A DNA stretch of 11,237 nucleotides. Source: Anaerolineae bacterium (lineage in GTDB: Bacteria > Chloroflexota > Anaerolineae > Promineifilales > Promineifilaceae). Below the pieces are notes generated by a model that did not search any database, had not been told where the DNA came from, and worked only from the letters and a program-made list of their open reading frames with translations. Made by a program: the position numbers and the translations under genes. How positions within the stretch are numbered: position 1 is the first letter of the stretch; every line of letters begins with the position of its first letter. The stretch lies in the NCBI GenBank assembly GCA_014879345.1, contig JACSSI010000089.1, forward strand, positions 1-11,237, read 5' to 3'. Positions 1-6,960 of the stretch are shown piece by piece.

Positions 1-336
1 GATGTGCCGAAATGGGTGGGTGGCAGTTTGTCTACGCCGGTGGTGCGGGCTGTTTTCCTGACTGCACAAGAGGCGTTGGCAAATGTGGCGCGTCATGCCA
101 AAGCAACGGAAGTAACGGTACGAGCCAGGCGTGTGTCGAAAGGGGTTGAACTGTGCATTGTCGATAATGGTAAAGGCTTTGATCCTTCTTCGATAGACCA
201 TACGGTGGGGCATGGTTTAGCCAATATGCGGGCGCGTGCTGAAGAGTTGAGTGGTTCTTACGAAATCGAATCTTTTCCCGGTAACGGTACTAAAATCACG
301 CTGGTTTTCCCCTCAAGTAAAGCAAGACCGATGTAA
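1..336 (+). CDS. Sensor histidine kinase, C-terminal ATPase fragment (5' end outside window)
   Basis: This is the last ~111 codons of a two-component sensor kinase, open in frame from base 1, so the true start lies outside the window. It shows the HATPase_c fold in order: an N-box (AQEALANVARHAKA, ATP/Mg binding), a G1 box (DNGKGFD), a G2 box (GHGLANMRARAEEL) and a final GNGTKITLVFP strand. The 'GLANMRARAEEL' form, with a Met-Arg-x-Arg-Ala after the G2 glycines, is typical of the NarX/DegS/LiaS (HisKA_3) class, which phosphorylates NarL/LuxR-type response regulators. The phosphoacceptor His, the sensor region and any membrane segments are not visible, so the signal cannot be guessed. No response regulator follows: the next gene is convergent and only 22 bases away. 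The partner, if adjacent, must lie to the left of the window. Confidence 0.9.
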   Translation, partial: DVPKWVGGSLSTPVVRAVFLTAQEALANVARHAKATEVTVRARRVSKGVELCIVDNGKGFDPSSIDHTVGHGLANMRARAEELSGSYEIESFPGNGTKITLVFPSSKARPM

Positions 337-358
337 GGGCTTGCCCTGTCCAGGCTGC

Positions 359-2875
359 TCAATCCTCATTTTCTAAAGCCATTTTGACTGCTTCATAGGC
401 ATTAACGATGCCGTAGCCTGCGATGTTGTTAGGCACGACGGTGGTGTCTGTGCGGGAGAGGCAGGTGCCGTCGGTGAGGCTGGCGGTTTGATCCAGGGAG
501 TCGGCCAATATACCGGGCAGCTCGTTTTCCATGCCAGCCAGGTCGGCGGGGAGCAGACTGTCGAGGGCTTGCGGGATGAAGGGGGTGGCGGAGGTGCGCA
601 GAATTTCTTCGGTGCGCTCGATGTCGCCGATGAGGGCGGGATTGGCCGACCACATGAGAGCCACGACGCCAGCGACGTGCGGGCCTGCCATTGAGGTGCC
701 GCTGTTCCGGCCGTAGCTGTTGCCGGGTAAGGCAGAAAGCACGTCAACACCGGGGGCGGCTATGTCGGGTTTGGTGCGGAAGGAACCATCGACGGTGACG
801 GGACCCGTGCTGCTGAATTTGGCGATGTTGTTGTTGCTGTCTACTGCACCAACGGAGAAGACTTCGTCGTAGATGGCGAGCGGTGAGGCAATGGTTTCAC
901 AGGCTGGCCCTTCGTTTCCGGCCGAGGCTACGATGAAAATACCAGCGTTACGTAAGGAGAGAACGGCCGTTCTCAAAGAATCCGCATCACACCCCTCATG
1001 TTTTTCAGGACAGCCCCAGGAATTGTTCAGCACATGGGCAGACTGGAGCGGATCGCCATCCACAAACGGATCGCCGCCTTGTGGGAAGGGCGCCAGCATA
1101 AATTGCAAACAGTCGAGATAGAGTGCCGGATTAGCCAGATTGCGGTCTAAATTGGCGCAGGCAAACCACTGTGCATCGGGAGCAACGCCGGTGGAGTTGC
1201 CCAGCATCGTGCCCAGCGTGTGCGTGCCGTGACCGTTGTCATCGCTGGGCGTGGTAGTCCCTTGCCAGGGGTCGAACCAGTTGTAATTATCATTTCCGTT
1301 GGCACCGCGATAGCTGTCTTGCAGTTCAGGATGAGTCACGTCAGCGCCAGAGTCAGATTGGCCGATGACGATGCCTGCGCCGGTGACGCCTAGCTCGTTC
1401 CAGACACGGTCTGCCCCGAGGTTGGTCAGATTCCATTCTGGTTCAGGCGGAGGCGCAGTGGCTGGCGTGGGCAGGGTTAGTTCTGCTGGCACTGGGCGCA
1501 TGACGGGGCTGGTGATGATGTGATCCACTTCAGGACGGGTGGAGAGCCAAAGGCGGTGCAGTAGCCCGCCGCGTACTTCGATGGCGTTGGTGAGGTAGTA
1601 GGGGGTGTAGTCTATGCCTAGTCTGTCCAATGAGGCACGTAAATCAGCCTGGGTGCTGGTGGCGTGACTGGTGAGCGTGTCGTAGACAAATTGGCGGCGC
1701 ATATCATAGTCGGCGATGGCGACGGCGGCGCTGGTGTCGGGCTGATCTTTGAGGATGACAAAAAGATGGTCGCCATAGAAACCGGGTTGTCCGGCCAGCA
1801 GGTAGAGACCAACCCCGATGGCACCGCTTATGAGGGCAAAAACCAGGAGAGCGCGATTATTTTCCACCCTGACCAATCTTTTCCTCAACAGGAGTAGTAA
1901 AAAGCCCGCCAGCAGGGCGATTAGGATAGTTACACCTGCGGCTTGAAACGCATAGCGCATGATGCCGTCCATCGCGCCCAGATAGATGCCGTCGCTGTCA
2001 GTGAATATGAGAATGAGGGCGGCGCTCAGACCAACCAGTAATCCCAGTGCCGAACTGTTGTCGGCGGCGCGATTGGCGGGACGTTTTGTGACGGCAATAC
2101 CCATTGCCACCCAACCGAGGGCAGGCAGTGCCAGCATTAACACCAACTGCACACCGTTGAAGCTCAAGCCGCTGCTCATGATTAGCAGGGCTGTGCCCAC
2201 GACTAAGCCGCCCGTGAGCATGTCCCAGCCTGTGCCTTGTGTGGTTTGCTTTAATTCGTGCAGCCAGCGGCCTCCAATGACGAGGCCTGCCACTGTGCCA
2301 AAGAGCAGGCCGAGGGTCAACGCCAGCAGGGTATCGAACGGGGAACCCAGTGCGCCCCACCAGGCAAAGGGCAAGTTGATGAGGACAGCCAGGCCAGCAG
2401 CCAATGCGCCAGCGGCCAGGGTCATACGGAAGAAGGTGGGCAGTTTGTGGCGATTTATCCACCATAAGCCAAGCGCCAGCAATAACAGGAGGAGGCTTTG
2501 TATGAGCAGAAGTGTCTGGCTTTGGGTGGGGTAGAGTAAGCGGGTGGGGGCGAGAAGCAGCGGTATGAGGGTGGCTGCAAGCCAGGTCTGGAAGATGGCG
2601 CGATACCGGGTGTGGGGCCACCATATGGCGAAGGGGATAAGCGGAACGGCCGTTAATCCCACCATAATCAGCGATGCATACACCCACTTCCAATCCAGTC
2701 CGCTGTTAAACTGCATCGCGCCAAACCAGGCGCTGCTCTGCGCTGAATAGGTAACGGTGATAATCCAAAAGAGAAAGGCAAGCAAAAAGAAACGGCCGCC
2801 CCAGGCATGCCAGCCAGGCTTTGGTTGTGAATCCGTGATATTCGTCATCTTGTCTGGTGTTATAAAGTCAGTCAT
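359..2875 (-). CDS. Membrane-anchored subtilisin-like serine protease (S8 family) with I9-like propeptide
   Basis: An 838-residue protein in three parts. Residues ~28-361 hold about 11 hydrophobic segments (for example 28-45, 64-85, 119-140, 180-201, 241-262, 309-331, 341-361). Residues ~370-460 resemble a peptidase inhibitor I9 propeptide: a 'HLFVILKDQ' strand, then 'LRASLDRLGIDY' and 'YYLTNAIEVRGG', ending 'RPEVDHIITS'. Residues ~480-745 are a complete S8 domain: catalytic Asp508 in QSDSGADVTHP, His549 in DDNGHGTHT, oxyanion Asn654 in SAGNEGP and Ser728 in GTSMAGPHVAG. It should therefore be an active endopeptidase. An odd number of membrane segments with the N-terminus inside would place the catalytic domain outside the membrane. 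The start is uncertain: neither Met1 nor Met10 (ATG at 2848-2846) has a convincing ribosome binding site. It is divergent from the yjbQ-like gene, with 41 bases between starts. Substrate unknown. Confidence 0.93.
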   Translation of the reverse strand: MTDFITPDKMTNITDSQPKPGWHAWGGRFFLLAFLFWIITVTYSAQSSAWFGAMQFNSGLDWKWVYASLIMVGLTAVPLIPFAIWWPHTRYRAIFQTWLAATLIPLLLAPTRLLYPTQSQTLLLIQSLLLLLLALGLWWINRHKLPTFFRMTLAAGALAAGLAVLINLPFAWWGALGSPFDTLLALTLGLLFGTVAGLVIGGRWLHELKQTTQGTGWDMLTGGLVVGTALLIMSSGLSFNGVQLVLMLALPALGWVAMGIAVTKRPANRAADNSSALGLLVGLSAALILIFTDSDGIYLGAMDGIMRYAFQAAGVTILIALLAGFLLLLLRKRLVRVENNRALLVFALISGAIGVGLYLLAGQPGFYGDHLFVILKDQPDTSAAVAIADYDMRRQFVYDTLTSHATSTQADLRASLDRLGIDYTPYYLTNAIEVRGGLLHRLWLSTRPEVDHIITSPVMRPVPAELTLPTPATAPPPEPEWNLTNLGADRVWNELGVTGAGIVIGQSDSGADVTHPELQDSYRGANGNDNYNWFDPWQGTTTPSDDNGHGTHTLGTMLGNSTGVAPDAQWFACANLDRNLANPALYLDCLQFMLAPFPQGGDPFVDGDPLQSAHVLNNSWGCPEKHEGCDADSLRTAVLSLRNAGIFIVASAGNEGPACETIASPLAIYDEVFSVGAVDSNNNIAKFSSTGPVTVDGSFRTKPDIAAPGVDVLSALPGNSYGRNSGTSMAGPHVAGVVALMWSANPALIGDIERTEEILRTSATPFIPQALDSLLPADLAGMENELPGILADSLDQTASLTDGTCLSRTDTTVVPNNIAGYGIVNAYEAVKMALENED
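962..971. repeat. AACGGCCGTT palindrome, copy 1
   Basis: Within the protease gene, read as Thr-Ala-Val. Flanking bases extend it to a 16-bp perfect palindrome, GAGAACGGCCGTTCTC (959-974). Confidence 0.9.
2645..2654. repeat. AACGGCCGTT palindrome, copy 2
   Basis: Within the protease membrane region, read as Thr-Ala-Val in a hydrophobic segment. Confidence 0.9.
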
Positions 2876-2878
2876 AAT
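2850..2878 (+). promoter_or_regulatory. Probable sigma-70-type promoter of the yjbQ-like gene
   Basis: A -35 box TTGTCT (2850-2855, 4/6 to consensus) is followed after exactly 17 bases by a -10 box CATAAT (2873-2878, 5/6). Transcription would start near 2885, giving a leader of about 30 bases that contains the AGGAGGT ribosome binding site. The -10 box includes the bases of the annotated ATG of the divergent protease (2873-2875), so polymerase binding here could interfere with protease transcription, or the protease really starts further in. Assigned by eye only. Confidence 0.5.
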
Positions 2879-2905
2879 TTTGATTGAAAAGAGTGAACAG
2901 TAAAT

Positions 2906-2912
2906 AGGAGGT
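2906..2912 (+). promoter_or_regulatory. Ribosome binding site deciding a GTG start
   Basis: AGGAGGT, a near-perfect Shine-Dalgarno sequence, lies four bases before the GTG at 2917. It fixes the start of the yjbQ-like gene at this GTG, although the codon is not ATG. Confidence 0.8.
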
Positions 2913-2916
2913 AATT

Positions 2917-3336
2917 GTGACAGTAAAAACCGATGTAATTCAATTCCCTACGAAAGGAAACGCCGATATTCTTGACATAACGAACGAGATTGTGCAAGCT
3001 GTACGGGAATCCAAACTGCGTAATGGTGTGGTGACAATTTTCAGCCCATCGGCTACCAGTGCTGTGACCACGATTGAGTATGAATCTGGCTGTCTGCGTG
3101 ATTTTCGCCGTTTGTTTGATGAGATTGCAGACCCGGATCAGGAATATGATCATAATGAACGGTGGGGAGATGGCAACGGGCATAGTCATGTGCGGGCGGC
3201 ATTATTAGGGCCGTCGTTGAGTGTGCCGTTTGTTGATGCTCGGCTGACATTGGGTACGTGGCAACAAATCATTTTTGTGGATTTTGATAATCGTCCTCGG
3301 CGGCGGGATTTGGTTTTACAGATCATGGGGGAGTAA
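2917..3336 (+). CDS. yjbQ: YjbQ/UPF0047 family protein (secondary thiamine-phosphate synthase-type)
   Basis: A 139-residue soluble protein, normal length for the family and apparently complete. Visible family marks are 'SATSAVTTIEYE' (46-57), 'YDHNERWGDGNGHSHVRAAL' (77-96) with conserved His79, His89 and His91, the loop 'LTLGTWQQI' (110-118), and 'FDNRPRRRD' (123-131). The form with TTIEYE and DGNGHSH matches the subgroup in which the first 'HTTA'-type motif is replaced by a Ser/Thr-rich one. YjbQ proteins form beta-barrel trimers with a putative metal/ligand site made by the histidines. Some members show weak thiamine-phosphate synthase activity, but their physiological role is not settled, so the enzyme name should be read as a family label. 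It is a single-gene transcription unit between two opposing genes and is probably transcribed constitutively from the promoter at 2850-2878. Confidence 0.9.
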   Translation: MTVKTDVIQFPTKGNADILDITNEIVQAVRESKLRNGVVTIFSPSATSAVTTIEYESGCLRDFRRLFDEIADPDQEYDHNERWGDGNGHSHVRAALLGPSLSVPFVDARLTLGTWQQIIFVDFDNRPRRRDLVLQIMGE

Positions 3337-3346
3337 AAACGAGTGC

Positions 3347-3377
3347 AGCAGTTCAACTTTCTAAAAGTTGAACTGCT
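3347..3377. terminator. Hairpin terminator between convergent genes
   Basis: A perfect 14-bp inverted repeat (arms 3347-3360 and 3364-3377, AGCAGTTCAACTTT with its complement) has a three-base loop. It lies between the yjbQ stop (3336) and the UPF0182 stop (3388). Reading on the minus strand, the hairpin is followed after seven bases by five T's (complement of 3335-3339), so it best serves the UPF0182 transcript. On the plus strand no clear T-run follows, but a stem this strong could still halt or stabilise the yjbQ mRNA. Confidence 0.75.
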
Positions 3378-3387
3378 TGATCTTCAA

Positions 3388-6279
3388 CTACTCTTGTTCC
3401 CCAACCAACTTCATCAACTGTTCCAGATCACGCTGCAAGGCTTCAAGTTCCGCACCATACGTGGCCCAGTCGCCATTACGTTGGGCGGCTTCGGCGGCGT
3501 CAAAGTGGGCGCTGGCAGATTCAACCAGGGCTTCGATGTCGAAATCGGCTGGCAGCGGGACTCGGGTGGGGTCTGGGGAGGCAAACTCTGTGCCCCCTTC
3601 CACGTTGTCGATGCTGTCCAGCGTCACTTCGCCGGGTGGTTCTCTCAGCAAGTCGTTGAGCGCTTCATTGAGCGTGGTTGCCATTGCTATACGGGTATCG
3701 GTGGCGACGATGATGCGCTTTAATTCAGGCAAGGCACTGATATCAGAGAGCAGGTAGACCGGTTCAACATAGAGGAAACTTTCTCCTACTGGAATTACCA
3801 GCAAGTTACCCCGAATTACACGAGACCCCTGTTGATCCCACAGCGAAAATTGCCCTGAAATTTCTGGGTCTTGGTCGATACGTGCTTCAATTTGCAAGGG
3901 GCCGTAGATTAGCTCTTGCTTGGGGAGATCGTATACGACTACTTCGCCATAATTAGGCACATCGTTACGCGCGGCAATCCAGGCGATCATGTTGGCTTTG
4001 CCGTAGGGGGTGACAGGCTGAATCAGCAGGTATTCTGCTTCTACTTCGCCTGGCAAGGGCATGGTCACGTAATATGGTTCCATGGCTTGTTCAGTGCCGT
4101 CGAAAATTTCTTGTGGAATTTGCCACACATCTTCTCGATTGTAGAACACCCGGGGGTCTGTCATGTGGTAGGTGAGGTATTGATTTGTTTGAATACGGAA
4201 CAGACCTTCTGGGTAGCGTAAATGCTTGAGCAAATCTGCTGGCATGGCGCTGAGCGGCTGGAATAAACCAGGGAACGCTGCATCATAACTTTTGATAATG
4301 GGGTCGCTTTGGTCGGCGATGTAGAAGTTGACAGTGCCGTTATAGGCATCGACGGTGATTTTGACGGCGTTGCGTATGTAGTTTAATCCGGTATCGGTGG
4401 GGGTGGCGTAGGGGAATTTGTTGCTAACGGTGTAGGCGTCCAATATCCAAATGAGGTTGCCTTCTTCTGTGACGACGATGTAGGGGTCGCCGTCTAGTGC
4501 CAGGAAGGGGGCGATTTGTGAGACGCGTTCCCGAATTTGACGGTAGAGTAAGACGCGGGTGTCGTTGTCGATTTCATCGCTTAAGATGACGTTGGCATCT
4601 GCCAGGCGCAGGGCGAAGGCGAGCCGTTTGAAGATGCTGTTTAACTGCACGCCACCGCTTCCTGTGTAGACGGTTTCGATGTTTTCGTTGCCGCTGGGGT
4701 AGCTGAAGCTGGGGCGGGTGGGGCTGACGAAAACTTCGTCGGTCATCAGTTCACCAAAATATACTTCTGGTTGGCTGATCTGGATTTCTTCGACGACGCT
4801 TTGGGGGGGTAAATCTTGAATGTAGAATTCGGGCTGCCCTTCTGCGGTTATTTGATCGACGGGGTTCATGACTAAGCCGTAGCCGTGGGTGAATTCCAGG
4901 TTGCGATTGACCCAGGTGGGGTTGTTGAGTTTGGCTTTGTTGAGTTCGCGCACGGCGAGCATGACTTGTTTGGTTTGGCCGTCGATGGTGTAACGGTCGA
5001 TATCGACTTCGCCGAATTGGTAGTAGGGGCGCAGGGCTTGCAATTGTTCGTAGGTGTCTTGCAAGGGGCGGTAATCCCAGAGGCGGATGTTGCGCAGGAT
5101 GGCTTCTGCTTTGGCATTGGCGAGTACTTGTTGATCGAGGAGGGCGATGTCGCCGAAGGGCTGGGCGGCTACGGTTTCCAGGTCAAAGGCGAGCCGGGTG
5201 AATTCGATGTTGTCGGTGATGTAGGGGGCTTCTCGTTCGAGTTCGTTGGGTTCGACGGCGTAACGTTGCAGAAGACCGGGGTAGAGGCCAGCGATGAGGA
5301 TGGTGGTGGCTAGCCACAGACCACCGGTTATGGTGACCAGACGGAGGTTGAAGCGGAAGTAGTTGATGAATACGGCAACGGCCGTTAACAGTAAAAATAC
5401 CATCTGCAAGATCAATGCCCACCGAGTGGCATTCACATCCGTGTATCCTGCGCCATAGAAGACTGTACTGCGTTGGGCGTAGACGAGCTGGTAAATGTTG
5501 AGCAAGTAACCGGTTGCCCAGGTGATCAAAAGCAGTGCCAACAGTACCACGATATGGCGGCGAATGAGCGCCACTTTTTGTGGCCGCCACTGCCCCTTTT
5601 GCAGGTCTACGAGGTTGTTGCCTGCATAAATGGCGACTGCCCCGGCTAATGTCACAAAAAGAAGGGAGGCAATCCAGCCCTGAACGAATTCAAAGAGGGG
5701 TAAACTGAAGAGATAGAAGCTCACATCTTGCCCAAACAGCGGATCCGCGATGCCAAAATTGGTACGATACAAAAACTGGATCGCCATTTCCCATTGGGAG
5801 GAAACGCCTGTACCAAAACCAAAGGATATGAAGATGGCAATCAAAGCGATGACCCATTTTGCCCAGCCGAGTTTCAAGATTTGGGGTTGGAGGGGATTGG
5901 TGGTGCGCAAGGCTCGTTTGCGGGCGATAGTCCAATTCCCCCATATAAAGAGCAGAGCCAGGATAAAGCCAACCACGAACAGGACGATTTTGTAGCCAAG
6001 TTGTTTCAGCCACACGTCGTCGTAGTTTATGGCCTGGAACCATGTCCAGTTGGTGTAGGTGGTGACAAGCCAGTTGAAGCTGATTAGCAGCAGGAACAGG
6101 GCGATGATGATCCACAGGGTTCGATTGGAACCGGGAGATTGAGGGCGGTCGGGTCGTGGGGGGAAGGGAGAACGGCCGTTATCGTCATCATCATTATTGC
6201 TACCTCCACCATAATCCCAACCTGCGTCTCGCATAGCACGGCGGAACACTTCGGGGATGTCGTTTGGGTCTCGGCTCAT
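3388..6279 (-). CDS. UPF0182 family polytopic membrane protein
   Basis: A 963-residue protein of the UPF0182 (COG1615) family, full length for the family. A charged, proline- and aspartate-rich cytoplasmic tail (1-52, with DDDDNG at 31-36) precedes seven hydrophobic segments near 53-75, 94-116, 139-157, 199-219, 240-262, 286-306 and 316-335. A ~600-residue, probably extracytoplasmic domain follows. The block 'VEPNELEREAPYI' (342-354) then 'NIEFTRLAF' is the family's most recognisable signature. The C-terminal ~50 residues are alanine-, glutamate- and leucine-rich with heptad-like spacing, consistent with a short amphipathic helix. The start is well supported: GGAG (6289-6286) lies six bases before the ATG. 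It has no operon partner, because the upstream neighbour is the toxin-antitoxin pair 283 bases away. Molecular function is unknown for the family; no catalytic motif is visible. Confidence 0.92.
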   Translation of the reverse strand: MSRDPNDIPEVFRRAMRDAGWDYGGGSNNDDDDNGRSPFPPRPDRPQSPGSNRTLWIIIALFLLLISFNWLVTTYTNWTWFQAINYDDVWLKQLGYKIVLFVVGFILALLFIWGNWTIARKRALRTTNPLQPQILKLGWAKWVIALIAIFISFGFGTGVSSQWEMAIQFLYRTNFGIADPLFGQDVSFYLFSLPLFEFVQGWIASLLFVTLAGAVAIYAGNNLVDLQKGQWRPQKVALIRRHIVVLLALLLITWATGYLLNIYQLVYAQRSTVFYGAGYTDVNATRWALILQMVFLLLTAVAVFINYFRFNLRLVTITGGLWLATTILIAGLYPGLLQRYAVEPNELEREAPYITDNIEFTRLAFDLETVAAQPFGDIALLDQQVLANAKAEAILRNIRLWDYRPLQDTYEQLQALRPYYQFGEVDIDRYTIDGQTKQVMLAVRELNKAKLNNPTWVNRNLEFTHGYGLVMNPVDQITAEGQPEFYIQDLPPQSVVEEIQISQPEVYFGELMTDEVFVSPTRPSFSYPSGNENIETVYTGSGGVQLNSIFKRLAFALRLADANVILSDEIDNDTRVLLYRQIRERVSQIAPFLALDGDPYIVVTEEGNLIWILDAYTVSNKFPYATPTDTGLNYIRNAVKITVDAYNGTVNFYIADQSDPIIKSYDAAFPGLFQPLSAMPADLLKHLRYPEGLFRIQTNQYLTYHMTDPRVFYNREDVWQIPQEIFDGTEQAMEPYYVTMPLPGEVEAEYLLIQPVTPYGKANMIAWIAARNDVPNYGEVVVYDLPKQELIYGPLQIEARIDQDPEISGQFSLWDQQGSRVIRGNLLVIPVGESFLYVEPVYLLSDISALPELKRIIVATDTRIAMATTLNEALNDLLREPPGEVTLDSIDNVEGGTEFASPDPTRVPLPADFDIEALVESASAHFDAAEAAQRNGDWATYGAELEALQRDLEQLMKLVGEQE
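5377..5386. repeat. AACGGCCGTT palindrome, copy 3
   Basis: Within the UPF0182 gene, read as Thr-Ala-Val in the sixth membrane segment. Confidence 0.9.
6171..6180. repeat. AACGGCCGTT palindrome, copy 4
   Basis: Within the UPF0182 gene near its start, read in a different codon frame as Asn-Gly-Arg in the disordered acidic tail. Confidence 0.9.
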
Positions 6280-6285
6280 TTTTCA

Positions 6286-6289
6286 CTCC
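6286..6289 (-). promoter_or_regulatory. Ribosome binding site of the UPF0182 gene
   Basis: GGAG on the minus strand, six bases before the ATG at 6279-6277. Only three bases separate it from the inverted repeat at 6293-6336, so RNA folding there could affect access by the ribosome. Confidence 0.7.
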
Positions 6290-6292
6290 ATA

Positions 6293-6336
6293 ATGCGAGA
6301 GGATTGAGCGAGAGCAAGAGGAGTGTCCTCTCGCAT
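6293..6336 (-). promoter_or_regulatory. Inverted repeat in the UPF0182 leader with two competing folds
   Basis: A perfect 11-bp inverted repeat (arms 6293-6303 and 6326-6336, ATGCGAGAGGA with its complement) surrounds 22 bases. The right arm can also form a shorter hairpin with 6317-6322 (AGAGGA, loop GTG, TCCTCT at 6326-6331). The two folds exclude each other. On the minus strand this sits directly upstream of the ribosome binding site, the place where a translational control element would be. No ligand or protein partner can be named, and it may be a chance of purine-rich sequence. Confidence 0.4.
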
Positions 6337-6401
6337 ACAACTCAAACTCGTCGCGGCAGCTTTTTTTCTCTAGCTCTAGCTCTTTGCTCTAGCTATCGTT
6401 G

Positions 6402-6410
6402 ATTATCCCA
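6402..6410 (-). promoter_or_regulatory. Candidate extended -10 promoter for the UPF0182 gene
   Basis: On the minus strand TGGGATAAT fits an extended -10 element (TG, one base, then GATAAT, 5/6 to TATAAT). No good -35 box is visible at the usual distance. A start near 6395 would give a leader of about 115 bases containing the purine-rich repeats at 6371-6396 (copies of CTAGCT/AGAGCTAG) and the competing hairpins at 6293-6336. Confidence 0.3.
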
Positions 6411-6444
6411 CAGTTTGGAGGAAAGGGGCAGGTGGGGAATAGTC

Positions 6445-6469
6445 TTTCAAATAAGTCTCTTATTGGAAA
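6445..6469. repeat. Intergenic inverted repeat
   Basis: Arms TTTCAAATAAG (6445-6455) and CTTATTGGAAA (6459-6469) pair over 11 positions with one mismatch and a three-base loop. No T-run follows on either strand, so it is not a standard intrinsic terminator. It lies between the antitoxin and UPF0182 genes, and its role is unknown. Confidence 0.5.
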
Positions 6470-6494
6470 CAGGCGTTTGTTATCGTTCTCTCTG

Positions 6495-6521
6495 GTAAGG
6501 GCGTTGCTCGCAACGCCTTAC
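6495..6521. repeat. GC-rich hairpin downstream of higA, possible transcript end or REP-like unit
   Basis: Arms GTAAGGGCGTTG (6495-6506) and CAACGCCTTAC (6511-6521) form 11 pairs with one bulged G and a CTCG loop. It lies 41 bases beyond the higA stop and is the only strong hairpin that could end the higBA transcript, but no T-run follows on the minus strand. Its compact, GC-rich form also resembles dispersed REP-type palindromes, which would need a genome search to decide. Confidence 0.5.
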
Positions 6522-6561
6522 ACTCGACGAGATTTCAATTTTTTTGCCAGACTCCAATTTT

Positions 6562-6960
6562 TTAAACAAATACAGCCGGGGAGACTTGAAACCGATCAGC
6601 GAGTTTTCTGATCTGCCGCACATTTAATTCTCTTTTTCCATTGAGGATTTCGGAGACGACACCTTGCGATCCTATTTCAGATAAATCTGATTGTCGCAGT
6701 CCATGTTCTGCCATGAGGTACTGCAATACCTCGGCTCCAGTTGCTTGTGGCATGGGAAAATGCCTTTCTTCATAAACGTGGAGTAGCGTTCCTAGTGTGT
6801 CCAGAAATTCATAGAGAGGATGGCTTTCATTTGTGCCAACTTCATCAAGCAGATCATTCATTTGCGCGACGACACGATCATAATCTTGCTCATTGTGAAT
6901 TGTCATGAAAGGGCGAATGGCTGTCCAGTGGGATTGAATATCTTGAAGCATAAGGGTCAT
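6562..6960 (-). CDS. higA: HigA-type antitoxin (XRE-family helix-turn-helix)
   Basis: A 132-residue antitoxin of the COG5499 HigA type. The N-terminal ~80 residues are helical and acidic (for example 'DYDRVVAQMNDLLDEV'). The C-terminus is an XRE-like helix-turn-helix: 'VLQYLMAEHGLRQSDLSEIG', 'VVSEILNGKRELNVRQIRKL', 'ADRFQVSPAVFV'. Such proteins bind and neutralise the HigB RNase and repress their own operon. I prefer the ATG at 6960-6958, which overlaps the higB stop as ATGA with AGAGG ten bases upstream. The ATG nine bases earlier (6969-6967) would leave only one base after AGAGG. This gene follows its toxin, the reversed order characteristic of higBA. The region is AT-rich (6841-6900 is 40% GC by count). 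Confidence 0.92.
   Translation of the reverse strand: MTLMLQDIQSHWTAIRPFMTIHNEQDYDRVVAQMNDLLDEVGTNESHPLYEFLDTLGTLLHVYEERHFPMPQATGAEVLQYLMAEHGLRQSDLSEIGSQGVVSEILNGKRELNVRQIRKLADRFQVSPAVFV

Noticed and set aside
336..347. AGGGC-TT-GCCCT mini-hairpin after the kinase stop
   Set aside because: Five base pairs, a two-base loop and no T-run; too weak to call a terminator between the convergent genes.
1986..2534. 182-codon open frame on the plus strand
   Set aside because: Lies wholly inside the protease gene on the other strand; its composition is that of an antisense frame of a membrane protein.
6280..6561. CRISPR array or small mobile element suggested by several inverted repeats
   Set aside because: The three inverted repeats differ in sequence, there are no regular spacers, and no target-site duplication or transposase is seen.
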